Positions 1 through 11,114 of a stretch of 64,000 nt of DNA are shown one piece after another. The first letter of the stretch is position 1. Each line of letters starts with the position of its first letter. The translations under genes were made by a program, and so were the position numbers. The notes under the pieces were generated by a model, which was not told where the DNA came from, did not search any database, and worked only from the letters and a program-made list of their open reading frames with translations. The stretch comes from Branchiostoma belcheri. Its lineage: Eukaryota > Chordata > Leptocardii > Amphioxiformes > Branchiostomatidae. Where the stretch lies: assembly GCF_001625305.1 (NCBI RefSeq), contig NW_017803413.1:351274-415273 (forward strand). The letters run 5' to 3'.

Positions 1-3000
1 CTTTCTCTGTTCTGTTTGTCCAGCAAAGAGAAGCAATGCAGATCCAGCTTTAGAACCCTCTTGTGCTTTTGCAGCATCAGACTGGTGTGCTTTCTGAAGC
101 AGAATTTTACTTGGTGTTTGCAACAAATTCTCAAATGTCACAAATTTTCTCTTCATCTTTGCTTGGTTATCAACCCTATAGGGTACTGAGCACTTGTCTC
201 CTGATATGTGTATGTAGTTATTTGTAAGGTTCCTCGTCCTTTTTTCACTACTTTCATTGTTCACAGCAGATTCAGTGGTGATCTGTTTATGAACCCTGGG
301 ATCATTCACATTGTCAATTGTCACATTTTTCCCGTGTGGTGTCTTGAAAATTGATTGTTTGGGCTTTTGCTCAGTTTTGCCTTCCTTTTTTGTTACATCT
401 CTCTGAATGTCCGATGAGAGATTTTGCTCTTTGCTCTGGTGCCTTGCTGAAAAATGCTTTTGAAGAGTAGCATCACCACTGTACAGTCTCACCCTCTTGG
501 AAAGCTTCTGCAAGGATAATTCTGAGTAGGACCTTTTCAGGGAGATTGCAGGGGTAAACTTACAGCTACTTTTGTTGAGGCACATGCTGGGACTGGCAGT
601 GCCAAGGCATGCCCTTCTTGGGGTTGATGTAACAGCACTACTGCTAGAGTGACACGGACTCTCATCTTTCATCATTGACACTGGACTTCTCCTTGCATCT
701 TTACATTTGCCTTTTGATGTACTACTTCTGAAGGACTTACCACTGTCTCTTGGGTATAGCTCTGTTCTAACCAGCTCTGCTTGTGAAGTTTTGAACAACC
801 CAAGGGAACTTGTTGATTGCACTCTATCTAAGGCAATTAGACCACAACTTTCATCATTCTTTCCAATCCTGGTGTACTCATTTGTACTGTCCTTAGCCTT
901 GTCCTCAAGTCTTACATGATGCTTTTGTTGGGGTCTGGCATCTACCTGAGGTAGGTCTTCCGGTAAAGTATTGTTTCTCACATCAATAGAAGATGGTCTA
1001 ACAACATGCTTTTCACCATCATCAGTGGAGATATTAGCCATCTTTGACAGCTTAGATGATAAGGACAGTTGTTTCTTTCCACTCAAGGTGATCTTTGAAC
1101 TTTTGGAAGCCTTGGAAAATTTTGTCAAACAAGACTTCTCTGTTGCTCTACCATCATCATACAGCTCTACACCTGAGTCATTAAGTTCACTGGAAACAGT
1201 TCTGGTTTCCTTGAAATCTGGAGGGGAACGGGTTACTTTGATAGATGTAAAAAGTTGTTTTGGTGGTGAATTACTGACTTCATTTGAGTTACAGTGAACA
1301 TTCTCTTCCTCTAGTCTGTCATCAGCATGTCCCAACTTTGATTCATTGCTGTCTGCTAATGTTTGACACTGATGGCTAGACAAGTCTGGAACAGGTGCAG
1401 AAGTAACTGTCGATGATTCCACATCAGAACTCACTACAAGTGACTGTATGTCATTTTCCTTAAGGAAAGAGTCATTCAGGCTGTTTGTGGTAAACAACTG
1501 TTCATTGCCGTAGCCTTGAGAGACCGCGGGACCATAGTCAAATGTGTCATCCATAGTGTCATCCATACCACTTTGTTCTTCAGATGTAAGTTCTGCTCCC
1601 TTGCTTTCTGCTTTGGCACTGGTGTGACTTGCATGTGATTCAAGGTCAATGTGGACAGGTACTGCCTTGTCTTCTCTTGGCATTTGATACTTATCTTCTT
1701 GACATATGTCATCCATGTAAACTGATGTGCACAAATGATGAGATTCCTCTGCTGATGCCTTACATGTGCCATCCTCAGGCTCAGACCTAGCATTATCTGC
1801 ATGTCCTTGCCCTTCTGTGTCACCGCTGTTGGCAAGTTTTGTATGTGATAATCGATTGACAGTCTTAGAGTGGAGTATGGCATTACTGTTGAGAGTGCTG
1901 ATGCCTTCTCCGTAGTCCACACCACTGTTATTTGTCACTGTCTGTAGGTCCACACCTGCTGTTCCTGCCCTACCTGGGCTGGATTTACTGATGGTGATTT
2001 TCTCATCTTGCAGCAGACTACTCATGTGTTCTCCTACATTTGGGTCTAGACTCATGGTCAGGTTTTCCTGCTTCAAAAACTTCTGCACCATGTCTTGCAC
2101 ACAGGTCAGCAGTGTCTCCCACTCCTTGAATTCAACAAGAGTCTTGGAAGGGTCCAGCGATATGTCATACTCCGACAATGGGCAGGAGATGTTCAGTACA
2201 AACATCCCATAATAATCTCTTTGCTTCCCTGGACTTGAGGCATCAGCAGCACTGCTATCTCTGACTGTAGGTGTCCGTGGTTCCCACTGGCCTGCCCGTC
2301 TGTTTACCACTGTTGACTTGGACAACAGAAGGTTTAGAAACTTGTGCACTTTAGTCCTCAGGATCAGCCTGCTATTGATGTAGAGAAACTGCAGGTCCTT
2401 GTTTCTGTGCCCCTCTCTGCTAATGAAGCCAGAGATTTTAAACTGTTTGTGTTGGTGAGAAGCCTCCCTCAGAGACATGGATTTTTTATTTCCAAACAAG
2501 GAACCAAAGCATGCAACCAGTGAGCTGGTCTTGTGTGTCTGGAGGTACTTGCCACCTACATTTTCATTCCGCAGTGTAAACGACACACCAGGATGGATCA
2601 AGGCTATGGCAGCCACTCGTTCTCTGATTCGCTCCCACTCCAAAGATGCAGAGACAAACTTCTGTCTGACTGGAAGGTTGTGGAACACATTGTGAACAGT
2701 GACAGTTGTCCCATTGGTGGGCCTATGGTTCTTGGACTCAAAGACACTAACAACCTTGCCATGGCGGAAAACCTTGGTGTTGACCTTGGTGCTGACCTTA
2801 TGTCGTGACTCAATCTCCAATACAGCACAAACCTGGGCTATACTGGCCAGTGCTTCTCCCCTGAACCCAAAGAAGTTCAGATTCTCTAGATCAGTGACTG
2901 TGTGGCACTTGCTGGTAGCATATCTGTCTCCAACTATAGTCAGCTGGTCTTTGGGGATCCCGTGCCCATTGTCAACAACCTGGGTGAGGTGGAAATATTT

Positions 3001-3322
3001 TTTTCACAACAGCTGTCAGACATATCAACATGAAAATGAACACAATTATAAAGGCTTTTTAATCTATAAACACGATTTACAGGAGCACAATACTGAGTAT
3101 AATTTACGATCCCTTGTGAAATAGTAGCTATGATATCCCCATATATCTGTGTGAAAGGCACACCTGTATCCAAAAGTTCTCCAGGTCGATCCGAACAGCA
3201 ATACATGTTGATGCCGCATCCAAACTGTTTAGAACCAATTCCTCCACGCACTGCGCTACAGAAGGCACCGACACCCCGGAACGGAGCTGAGCTCGAACTG
3301 ATGGGTCTAACGGTCGAATCAT
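1..3322 (-). CDS. MLH3: MLH3, DNA mismatch repair MutL homolog (5' part, two exons, cut by window edge)
   Basis: MLH3 pairs with MLH1 to form MutL-gamma, a nuclear endonuclease that resolves meiotic crossovers and helps mismatch repair. Exon 1 is 3164-3322 (53 codons from ATG at 3322). Exon 2 is 2979-1 and stays open for 993 codons to the edge. A 184-bp GT-AG intron in phase 0 separates them. All GHKL ATPase motifs are visible: catalytic E28 and N32 in QCVEELVLNSLDA, D56-N57-G58-H59-G60, GFRGEAL at 91-97, and GTTVTV (143-148) followed by NLPVR. Further on, EYDISLDPSKTLVEF matches the MutL transducer domain in its MLH3 form. After about residue 380 the protein becomes polar, Ser/Lys-rich and probably disordered, which is typical of MLH3 and separates it from MLH1 and PMS2. 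The C-terminal dimerisation and endonuclease domain lies off the left edge. From general knowledge, human MLH3 has one very large first coding exon, so the intron after codon 53 may be lineage-specific. Confidence 0.97.
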
Positions 3323-3600
3323 CTATCGAAAAGGCTTTGATCGTTTTGTGGCGCTAAGACACAGATGTGGCGTCATTGTTGGGGCGTTTAAAATTCAAAG
3401 AATCAGACGAAAAAGACTGGAATTCGAAAATTGCGCCCTCCCCACGACAATCGTCCGCCATGTTTCCTTCCCAGCATGCTTCCCTCATTCGAACTTTGAC
3501 ATGTTTATAACATCACCAAGGAGCTGAAAAAACATAATCGTTGACTTAAATATCAATGCGCACTTTATTCAAAAAGCAATGTTTTTAAAGCAAACTATAA
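3323..3600. promoter_or_regulatory. Probable shared promoter between MLH3 (-) and ZC2HC1C (+)
   Basis: The MLH3 start at 3322 and the candidate donor of the ZC2HC1C leader exon at 3867 are about 545 bp apart and point away from each other. The interval has more CpG than its surroundings. It contains a CCGCCATGTTT block near 3458-3470 that resembles a YY1 site, and a GCGCC run near 3436. I see no clear TATA box for either gene. Bidirectional use is inferred from geometry only. Confidence 0.5.
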
Positions 3601-3867
3601 TTTCAAAATACTGATTTATTACAAAATCTAATCTGCTATACATAATTCCGTTTTATGCGTGTGCTGTACAAGTAGACACAGTAATTTGTTGGCTTATTTT
3701 CCGCTTGCGGATGAACACTGGCAGCTGTGTCAACAGGCACCGGCTTACAATAACAACCGTAAATTGAGCAGGATTGGGCTGACCGTGATGCTTATTTGTC
3801 AATCGGTTTCCCAAGAAAAAGCTGTTTCTACGTCATCCACGAGGACAGAAACAAGGTGTCTACAAAG
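3600..3867 (+). other. ZC2HC1C: Candidate non-coding first exon of ZC2HC1C (start approximate)
   Basis: A strong donor, AAG|GTGAGT, ends a possible exon at 3867. The coding exon downstream begins at a good acceptor (TTCTGCAG, ending 5312) and has an in-frame TGA at 5314-5316 before the ATG at 5350, so the 5' leader must come from further upstream. The left boundary is a guess because no transcript data are available. The overlapping short reading frames show no family features. Confidence 0.45.
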
Positions 3868-5312
3868 GTGAGTCTAAGCTTGCTAACTGGTATGTTTGGT
3901 AGCTTCTGTCCTTGCTTCTGTTGGCACACAGTGTGGCAACAGCTTGCGGTCCTTTCATGCACAACAGTCTCCATCACAATCAGACACGACTTGTCCCGTT
4001 ACCGTGTTGAAGTAACGTTATAGTAGAACAACAAGACGTACTTGAGTTTTTTCTGTGGAACATGTTTTGCTATTTGGTGTTTGAGGCCCTCTGTGAAATA
4101 TCCCATGCAAGACAGAAGCATACAGAGCCAGTTATTTCCCTCGAACCGTCATCGAGTGGAACACACTACCAGGTACACTTATATCTTGCACATCCCTTGA
4201 TGCGTTTAAGGCGGGATTGGCCAGTCACCTTGGCCTCTCCGCCAATACCCAGCTGTAGGGTTATTTTTGTTTTCTGGTGTGGCTTTTGTATATAGTTGCA
4301 CATTTCGGTTTCTTCTTTTTGCAATTTATTATTTATAGATCATTTTTCATTTGTTTGTATATTTTTGTTGCGCACCACCACCTGCCACACCAGCTGCACC
4401 TCCTTCCCGGGACGTGATGTGCCGTGAGGCACTTTGTCCCGTATCATGTAGATGTAGATGTAGAAGAAGCAGAACAAATCTTACTTTGATCCAGAATATT
4501 TTTCCTTTGAGTCTACTAACGTATGCGAACCGTGCTAGTTTCCAAGTACACTGCATTGTGACGTTTCATTGTGTCCCGACTAGACAGGGCTCCTTGACCT
4601 AGGGTCAGAAAGGACATGGTACCCAGGCCACGCAGGTGTAATTTCAGCAGTGAAATGTTTCAACGGCAAGCCTCAAGGTCTTTTTGTTCTTCTTGTTGAA
4701 CTCATGGAGCAGTCTTTATTGGGTATACACATGTAGTAAAAGTAAAGCTTGATGGCCCTGACAAATGTGGGGTGCGTGATGATAGAACTCATCACTGTAT
4801 CCCGTCTATCAAACGGTCCCCAGGGATTTCTGGACCAATCCTCTGGGACGTCTCAAACACACGCAATTTTTTTATATACATGGATTACCTTAGAAACCTG
4901 GATAAAAGCAGACTGTTTGATTGTATTGATGTGACAAGGATCTTTCATAAAGGTTGGCACGGTATGTTGGTTTGCCGTAGTTGATGACTTTCACATATCT
5001 GTGTCCATCTACCTGATTGCAAGAATTGCTGTTTCAGATTTTTTGCACCATTTTCAGAAGAGCCTTGGTGACTTTCTGTATTGGTGATGATACAGCTGCT
5101 TTGTTATTTTAGTGTGTTTGTAGAGGGAATGGGCCAGTTGGCACTTACCAGGGGGCATCACACATGTACAAAAGATGATAGCAAAGAAGTGCAGTAATTG
5201 AAGTTGTAGTAGTAATCAATGTGTATTGTTTTCTAATGACTAAGTGCTAAAACTGTAAGGATTCCATCTTTGTGTTAAAAGGAGCTCAAGGATGTTTTTC
5301 TACCTTCTGCAG
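3868..5312 (+). other. Probable first intron (5' UTR intron) of ZC2HC1C
   Basis: It is bounded by GTGAGT at 3868 and a pyrimidine-rich tract with CAG at 5310-5312. It contains the LINE remnant at about 4090-4475. The rest, about 4480-5300, is AT-rich with no coding signal that I can recognise. Confidence 0.45.
4090..4475 (+). mobile_element. 5'-truncated non-LTR retrotransposon (LINE) remnant with reverse-transcriptase C-terminus
   Basis: After an in-frame TGA at 4094-4096, a frame runs to TAG at 4256-4258. It reads PRTVIEWNTLPGTLISC and then an SLDAFKAGL block. The RT-x-x-x-WN-x-LP pattern with a following LDAFK helix is typical of the last part of LINE-encoded reverse transcriptases. The 3' flank is T-rich and then GC-rich, and ends in short GTAGAT repeats near 4446-4465, resembling a LINE 3' tail. 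The catalytic RT core and the whole 5' part are missing, so this is a dead copy. The clade is not determined. Confidence 0.75.
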
Positions 5313-5349
5313 GTGATAGATACCACCAAACTCCCGGACTTGTCAGATA

Positions 5350-8300
5350 ATGACCACAGCATTCCCCTACCCTCCTCGACACGTGGTACACACGTCCAGA
5401 GTCCCAGCATCACGGATTCCTGCACCAGCAGACAACATGAAGAAACAGGATGCACAGCAGAGGTTGGTGGGGAACACGCGCTCACGGCTGGAGGTCCTAC
5501 AGCAGCAGTATCAGCAGAAACTGCTCAGGGAACGGGAGGCTAAAATGATCGAAATTTACGAGAAGAATCAGCAGGCAGCCCTCCAGAAGGTTAATCGCCA
5601 AACAAGCTTGAGAGACTTCTTCAAAGAAAGAAGAAGCCTGGAGGCTACAAAAGGGGGAGCTGTGCCTAGCATCCAGCATCATTATAAGAACAAAGTGAAA
5701 CAACAGAACCAGTTTGCCTACAAGAGTAAGCAACCAGTCTGGAACCCTACACGCACACGTAGGGGACCTGAGGCAGAACGGAAACCTTGGTCTGGCATTA
5801 ACAGGGGGAATCCTCTGCAGCCTATCCAGAGGCAGGCAATATCAGCAGACGACCGCTACCGGCAGCCAGATCCTGATGGACACTATGAAACAAGTGATGA
5901 CTTGACCAGTAACCACAGCAGCAACCCTCCAAGTGATCTGGAGGACGAGGATGTTGAATTCAAATTTGTCCCAAAGCCTCCAGTTCAGCAGAGACCTGGT
6001 AAGGTACGACAGACCCGACGAGCAGTGAAACAGGACAGCTCCAGAAAAGATGTGAAGCAGTTTAGTCCAGAAGACGATGGTTACTACAGCAATCAGCAGG
6101 AAGACAGTGGCTACAGTGGTAATCCTGCCAGAGAATCTGATGACCAGCCACCAACAAACTTCGCTAAAGCAAAGCTGCTGGGAAAGATCAAGCAAAAGGA
6201 ACGGGACAGAATTGCTAGTAGAGAGGGAACCTTTCACTCTGATTACGGGGAAAAAGAGTCAGCTGGAGACAAAGATCAGCCTAATGAAGGTGAGAGGAAG
6301 AACAAAAGGGATGTTTTAAAGCAACAAGAAGAAGAACTGATGGCTCTTCTGAGACAGAGACAGGAAGAACTGGAAAAACTTAAGCGTGAGAATGAAGAGG
6401 CAGAAAGACAAGAGGAAGAAAGGAAACGAAAGGAAGCTCAACGAAGAAAAAGGCTACACGAAGAGAGACAAAGAAGGGAAGAGGAGCTGAGGAGGTTGGA
6501 AGAAGAGGAACAAAAAGCACAAGAGGAGGAAGAGAATGATGAACAAAACAGCAGCAGACATGATGAGGATGAGGATGATTGGTACCAGAACAAAGAGAAA
6601 GAAGATGAAGAAAACAGTTTGTACCAGAACAAAGAGAAGGAAGATGATGAGGACAGTTGGTTCCAGGACAAAGAGAAAGAAGAGCAAAATTTCAATGCTA
6701 CTTATACCATGAAGCAAAAAGAAAAGCAAGTTAGGCATGAAAAGCCTAAGAAAGAACATCAGTTACCAATACCTGATAATCAGAAAGAAGCAAAACCCAA
6801 TGAAGATTTGGCTTTTTACATTGAAGCAGCTGAAGGTTCAGAAGAAGTGCCACTGAACCTGACTCCATGCCCTAATTGTGGCAGGAAATTTGCTGTTGAA
6901 AGACTGGCCAAGCATCAAAAGGCTTGTTCCTCCATGAAGAAACGTAAAGTCATGGATCCGACAAAGATGAGGACACAGGGAACAGAGATGGAAAAGTATT
7001 CAGATCCAAGAGATAAGAGGCCAGAACCTTCGGTAAGTCTTTCCAAAATTAAAAGCATCTTTTATTGTTCCACTTTGTTTCGGCAATTATCATAATCCCT
7101 TTGTTTAGCCTGATACCCAATCTTGTCTTCCCTAGTTGATAAGCAATTGTCCAGGCTCAATTGTATCAAGCTTTGTATGCAAACCTAGTCAGATTTCTGC
7201 ATAAACTCTAGTGACAAAATTTCAATCCAATATTAATTAACCCAATTTATCCTGTATCTTTAATACATTTATGATATCGGATTACTTTGTTTGGTAAAAT
7301 ATAATGAACTAATGCCATCTAAGTCCAGATAGAATTGAATTGATACTGTGCACTGATCAAATTATAGGTTTGGACAATGGAAATACCATTTTCTCCCCTA
7401 GGAACTCGGTGTAAAGGCCAACCATCTCCTTCTATCTCGTCAATTCTTTCCTCATCACTTCTGTGGCCTTTGTCCCTGAATAGATGTGGCTGACCCATCA
7501 CGAAACTGTTGCTACCGGTGATGGAGGTGCAAGCTGTTGTCATGGATACATTTCTTTAAATTTACATAACAGGTTGTCTATTCCTGTGGTGACAGTTAAC
7601 ACTTAGAGCCTGACGTCAGTACCTTTCATTCACTTAACTAGGTGTGGCAGCCTTATGCTCTCTGTACGTGTTGAGACATCACTGTAATGACAAATGAATA
7701 ACTCACTTTGCAGGTTGCTACACGACCACCTTTTATCACCTGCCATGCTGCTGACACTCAGCAACAATAGAGTACTTGCCTGGTGATGGATGTAATTGTT
7801 TATTGTGGGCCCACTTAAAACTTCAAATACAGAAAATACGTGGGCTGCATATTCATAGCCACCTGTCCAGCTTGTTAAGACAAGCATTATTGAATTGAGT
7901 ATTCTTCTTAATTGGTTGTTTGATTTTTTTTAAGCAAACTTCTTTACATAGTGCATGTCCTGGCCTTGATCAAGGTGTGTCCCTGTAAGTAAGTTTCATT
8001 TTTTTAACAGATGTGCTACAGACACCTGAACTTTTTATTTGGATAGTAAATAGAGGGGGTGTAGAGTATACTTAGAATATACTTACCCTTCCTACCCTGG
8101 GGTGCATGGGGTTTGGTCCCCCCTCCCTAGCAGGTTTGATCTCAGCTCAAATTATGCAAGAAGTGACCCTTTCATCATTGACTCTGTTTCAGCAGCCATT
8201 GTTGCCAGAACAACTCAAGTGTGTGGTCAACCAGAATTGATGGAACATCTATTTCAATAGGTTGATGGGCTGGGTCTTTTGGCAGAAGATGAAGTGCATC

Positions 8301-11114
8301 TCGTAACTTTTGCAACCCCTGGCAGTTTTTCACTTTGAGAAACCCACCGTGACTGGCTTGGTTCCAGCAAGATGGGAATCAAAGTTGATATCATGGCCAG
8401 CAAATGTGAAGGATACACCATTATTTATACATAGAGTTTTAACAGCAAAATGTCAGATCCATAGATTGGCCCCCTGTAGGCTCCCGGTGGGAACTGCTGG
8501 TGTCAGGTAAATGGCACTCCCCATTCCCTCCTGCCATAGCAACCAGGGCATATTTCAGACTTTGTGAAGTGACCTTTCTGATGGAGGAAATGTGAAATTT
8601 TATCGCTTTAGTAATGGTCGCTCTCCTGATGGAGGACAGGTTGATGCTATCGTATTTCCTTCCTGCAGTGGTCCCAGAGACGCACAAGGATTAAAGCCAC
8701 TGTCAATATTTTAAATCAAGAAGCTTTGTCCAGTGTAGAGATGTCACATCCTGCTTGCCATTGCTAATCCTGGCTCCCTTTTCACCCCTCCCTGGGGGGG
8801 CTACATGACCCAAACTGATGACTCCAGTCTTTGGAAGCTGACTCTGGGGGCTCATACACTTATACTGCGCACTAATCCCCCTTCAGTGTGGTCCAAAGTT
8901 CTTTCAGCAGCCTTCCCTGTCCAATTAACCCCGCTCGATGCTGGTGCAGGCAAAGGTGTGCCTAATTTCCCTATAGCAATCAGACAAAACTTTGTATCCA
9001 TCCCTATGGCCTTCAGTTGCCAAGTTTATAGACAAAGGGAGACAGATAGCAAACCTGGAGCACATAGCTAGGGATTGATTCTGGATTATACAGGTATTGG
9101 GCTTTGGAAAACTGCATTGAAATGGGCCAACCACCGAAATGGGGCATAAAATTAATGCTTTTACCCTATATGCAGTAAGGCAATAAATAGCCAAATGGTG
9201 CAGTCCTTTTGTAAGCTAAAATGTATCATTGTTTTGTGAACAAGGTATAAAAACAAAATGTACTTTGGTATTGAGGAGGTCGCTCTCTCTCTCAGGTAAG
9301 AAGCCACATCATGTTCTGTCATACAGGATCTAGATTTCATCAAAAATACAAGGAAAATCGTAGATTTTGTACCTCCGGGTATTGTAATGTATGTTGCAGA
9401 ATGTTGGGTGCATGTTGGGACTGTTCTTTGAATTAACTAGTGAATTCGCGCGAATACCATTTTTTTCGAAAAGTTTCGAAATGTTTGTAATTGGCTAAAT
9501 GATGTGTGAAATCACTAATCCCCCCTAGCCGACTGGAGCCCAAAAATAGAAAGGACAGGAGGCATCCCGTGGCGAACCTGGCTGCCCGACCCTCAGCGAC
9601 CAGCGATAATGTAAACAAACACAGTAACGGGTGTCCGAGACACGAAAAGGAAATACAAATAATCTTACGCCCCAAAACACATATACAATAAAACAAAAAA
9701 AAACTGCACCATCTACAGCCCATTAACAGAAGATACGCCTGATACACCGAGTCCCGAGAAGGTCTGAGACAGTATACCACGGTATTTGTAAGCCGAAAAC
9801 ATCCGAAATTGCGCAAGAGGGCGTTGACCCCTGACCCATTGGCCCACCCGGAAGTTCGCTGGCTGCGACCCGCGCGATCCCACCAGGCACGAGACGTTGA
9901 TTGACGGCACATGTGGTTCACATCTGAACAGTTTCAAAGAATGCTGACACCCCTCTGTGTGAAAGGTCAGATCAGTGGTCGCGACCTCAATGGTGATTAT
10001 ACATGCAAAGGTCAAAAGCTGAGGCCCGACCAACACTGAAAGGGGTGTCCATCGGCGGTCTAAACGCATCATTTTCACGCACTAAAACACACATACTAAA
10101 AAACCAAAACAACGTGCACCATCTACAGCCCAACAGCAAAACGTATACCAAGTCCCAGACATATCCGTCCACCCAAACGCGAGAAACGGGTGCGAACGCA
10201 ATTTTCGTCTTCCCTCACAAAACCTCCGCGCTCGGGATATACATCCCTACCCGGAGGTAATAACGGACATGGAAACAAAAGATAGCAACATGCAGAAACT
10301 CGATGACAAGCAGGCTTCAGCGTCTATGGCTTCATTTGTCTTTCTTATCCACTGTAACACTATCGCACAATGTACATGCATTTTTATACAGCTCTAGAGG
10401 GAGAGCAGGGAAGTTATAGATCTGAGCAAACATTCTATGATCCTCCTGCCAACAGCTACTGACAAGTAAGCAGTCTGACACTTTGAAAAGATCAAAGGTA
10501 GTTCCAATCGTTTCTAGAGCCCTCAGTTCATTATCGTGTCAGGGTTACGTGCCAGTCGGAGAGCAGGTGTGGCCTCGGACATAAGGTTGTTGAAAGTACT
10601 AACCCACAGTTATTTAACCAGTAAGCTTGGCTATAACCAGTGTAAATTTCTTTCTACCTCAGGCACACATTTGAAGGGACTCATCTACAGCACAGGAATG
10701 ATGATGATATTCCTACCTCTGCTTGACCTTTGCTACCTTTGCTGTATTGATATCACTGTATTGTCAGTCTTGCTGCAAATTTTGTACTGTACATTTTATT
10801 CTGAATCAGGACTTAAGATTGTGTCATTTCTGAATATCAGACAGTAATACGTATTTGTCTTACAGAGCAAGAAGGCTGACTGGCGCAAGAAGCGGGAAGA
10901 TTTCATCCAGGCGATTCGCTACGCTAAGAAGGTGGCAGAAGTGGAGAAGAACGGTGGGAATGTGGCAGACCTCCCCCCTCCCCCACGCAGCGAGAACCCA
11001 GACTACAAGCAGTGCCCTTACTGCCAGCGGAAGTTCAACGAAACTGCTGCGGAGCGCCACATTCCAAAGTGTAAAGAGATTAAATCTCGTCCACCCCCCA
11101 TGAAGCGTAGATAA
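5350..11114 (+). CDS. ZC2HC1C: ZC2HC1C-like C2HC zinc-finger protein (coding exons 5350-7032 and 10866-11114)
   Basis: The protein has 643 residues: 561 codons from 5350-7032, then a phase-0 GTAAGT donor, a CTTACAG acceptor and 82 codons from 10866 to TAA at 11112-11114. Two matching fingers are present: C507-x2-C510-x11-H522-x3-C526 and C611-x2-C614-x11-H626-x3-C630. After finger 1 comes KKRKVMDPTKMRTQGTE, and before finger 2 a WRKKREDFIQAIR block; both are hallmarks of the ZC2HC1 (FAM164) family. The N-terminus has a glutamine-rich helix (about 36-80). Residues about 320-395 are Glu/Lys/Arg-rich coiled coil, followed by three imperfect acidic repeats of the form YQNKEKED (about 408-446). 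It is longer than the vertebrate protein as I recall it. The start is fixed by the in-frame stop at 5314; the next ATG is codon 30. Head-to-head placement with MLH3, as in human, favours ZC2HC1C over the A or B paralogue. The molecular function of the family is poorly known; the fingers suggest metal binding. Confidence 0.9.
7033..10865 (+). other. Intron of ZC2HC1C, 3.8 kb
   Basis: A GTAAGT donor and CTTACAG acceptor in phase 0 bound it. It holds the CpG-rich repeat at 9371-10258. The rest (7040-9370 and 10259-10860) has only short reading frames on both strands, with no motif, and looks non-coding. Confidence 0.85.
9371..10258. repeat. CpG-rich composite repeat bounded by 11-bp inverted repeats, possible DNA transposon
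   Basis: The block starts with ACCTCCGGGTA at 9371 and ends with its exact reverse complement TACCCGGAGGT at 10248-10258. It is clearly richer in CpG than the surrounding intron. Two diverged direct copies of a unit lie inside: each has an ACACATA element, an A-rich run, and GCACCATCTACAGCCCA (near 9706 and 10117). A 162-codon minus-strand frame at 9433-9921 shows no transposase motif. No clear target duplication flanks it, so the transposon reading is tentative. Confidence 0.45.

Noticed and set aside
1476-1925. 149-codon minus-strand frame
   Set aside because: It is out of frame with the continuous MLH3 exon 2 on the same strand and has no motif; it is a shadow of MLH3.
3323-5312. Searched for ACYP1 between MLH3 and ZC2HC1C, as in human
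   Set aside because: No frame with acylphosphatase features is visible and the promoter gap is too small.
6438-6759. Ser/Phe-rich minus-strand frames that look like membrane proteins
   Set aside because: They are the antisense of the Glu/Lys-rich coiled coil of ZC2HC1C; hydrophobic codons arise from reversing GAA/AAG-type codons.
9433-9921. 162-codon minus-strand frame as a transposase or membrane protein
   Set aside because: It lies in the CpG-rich repeat, shows no catalytic motif, and overlaps frames of equal quality on the other strand.
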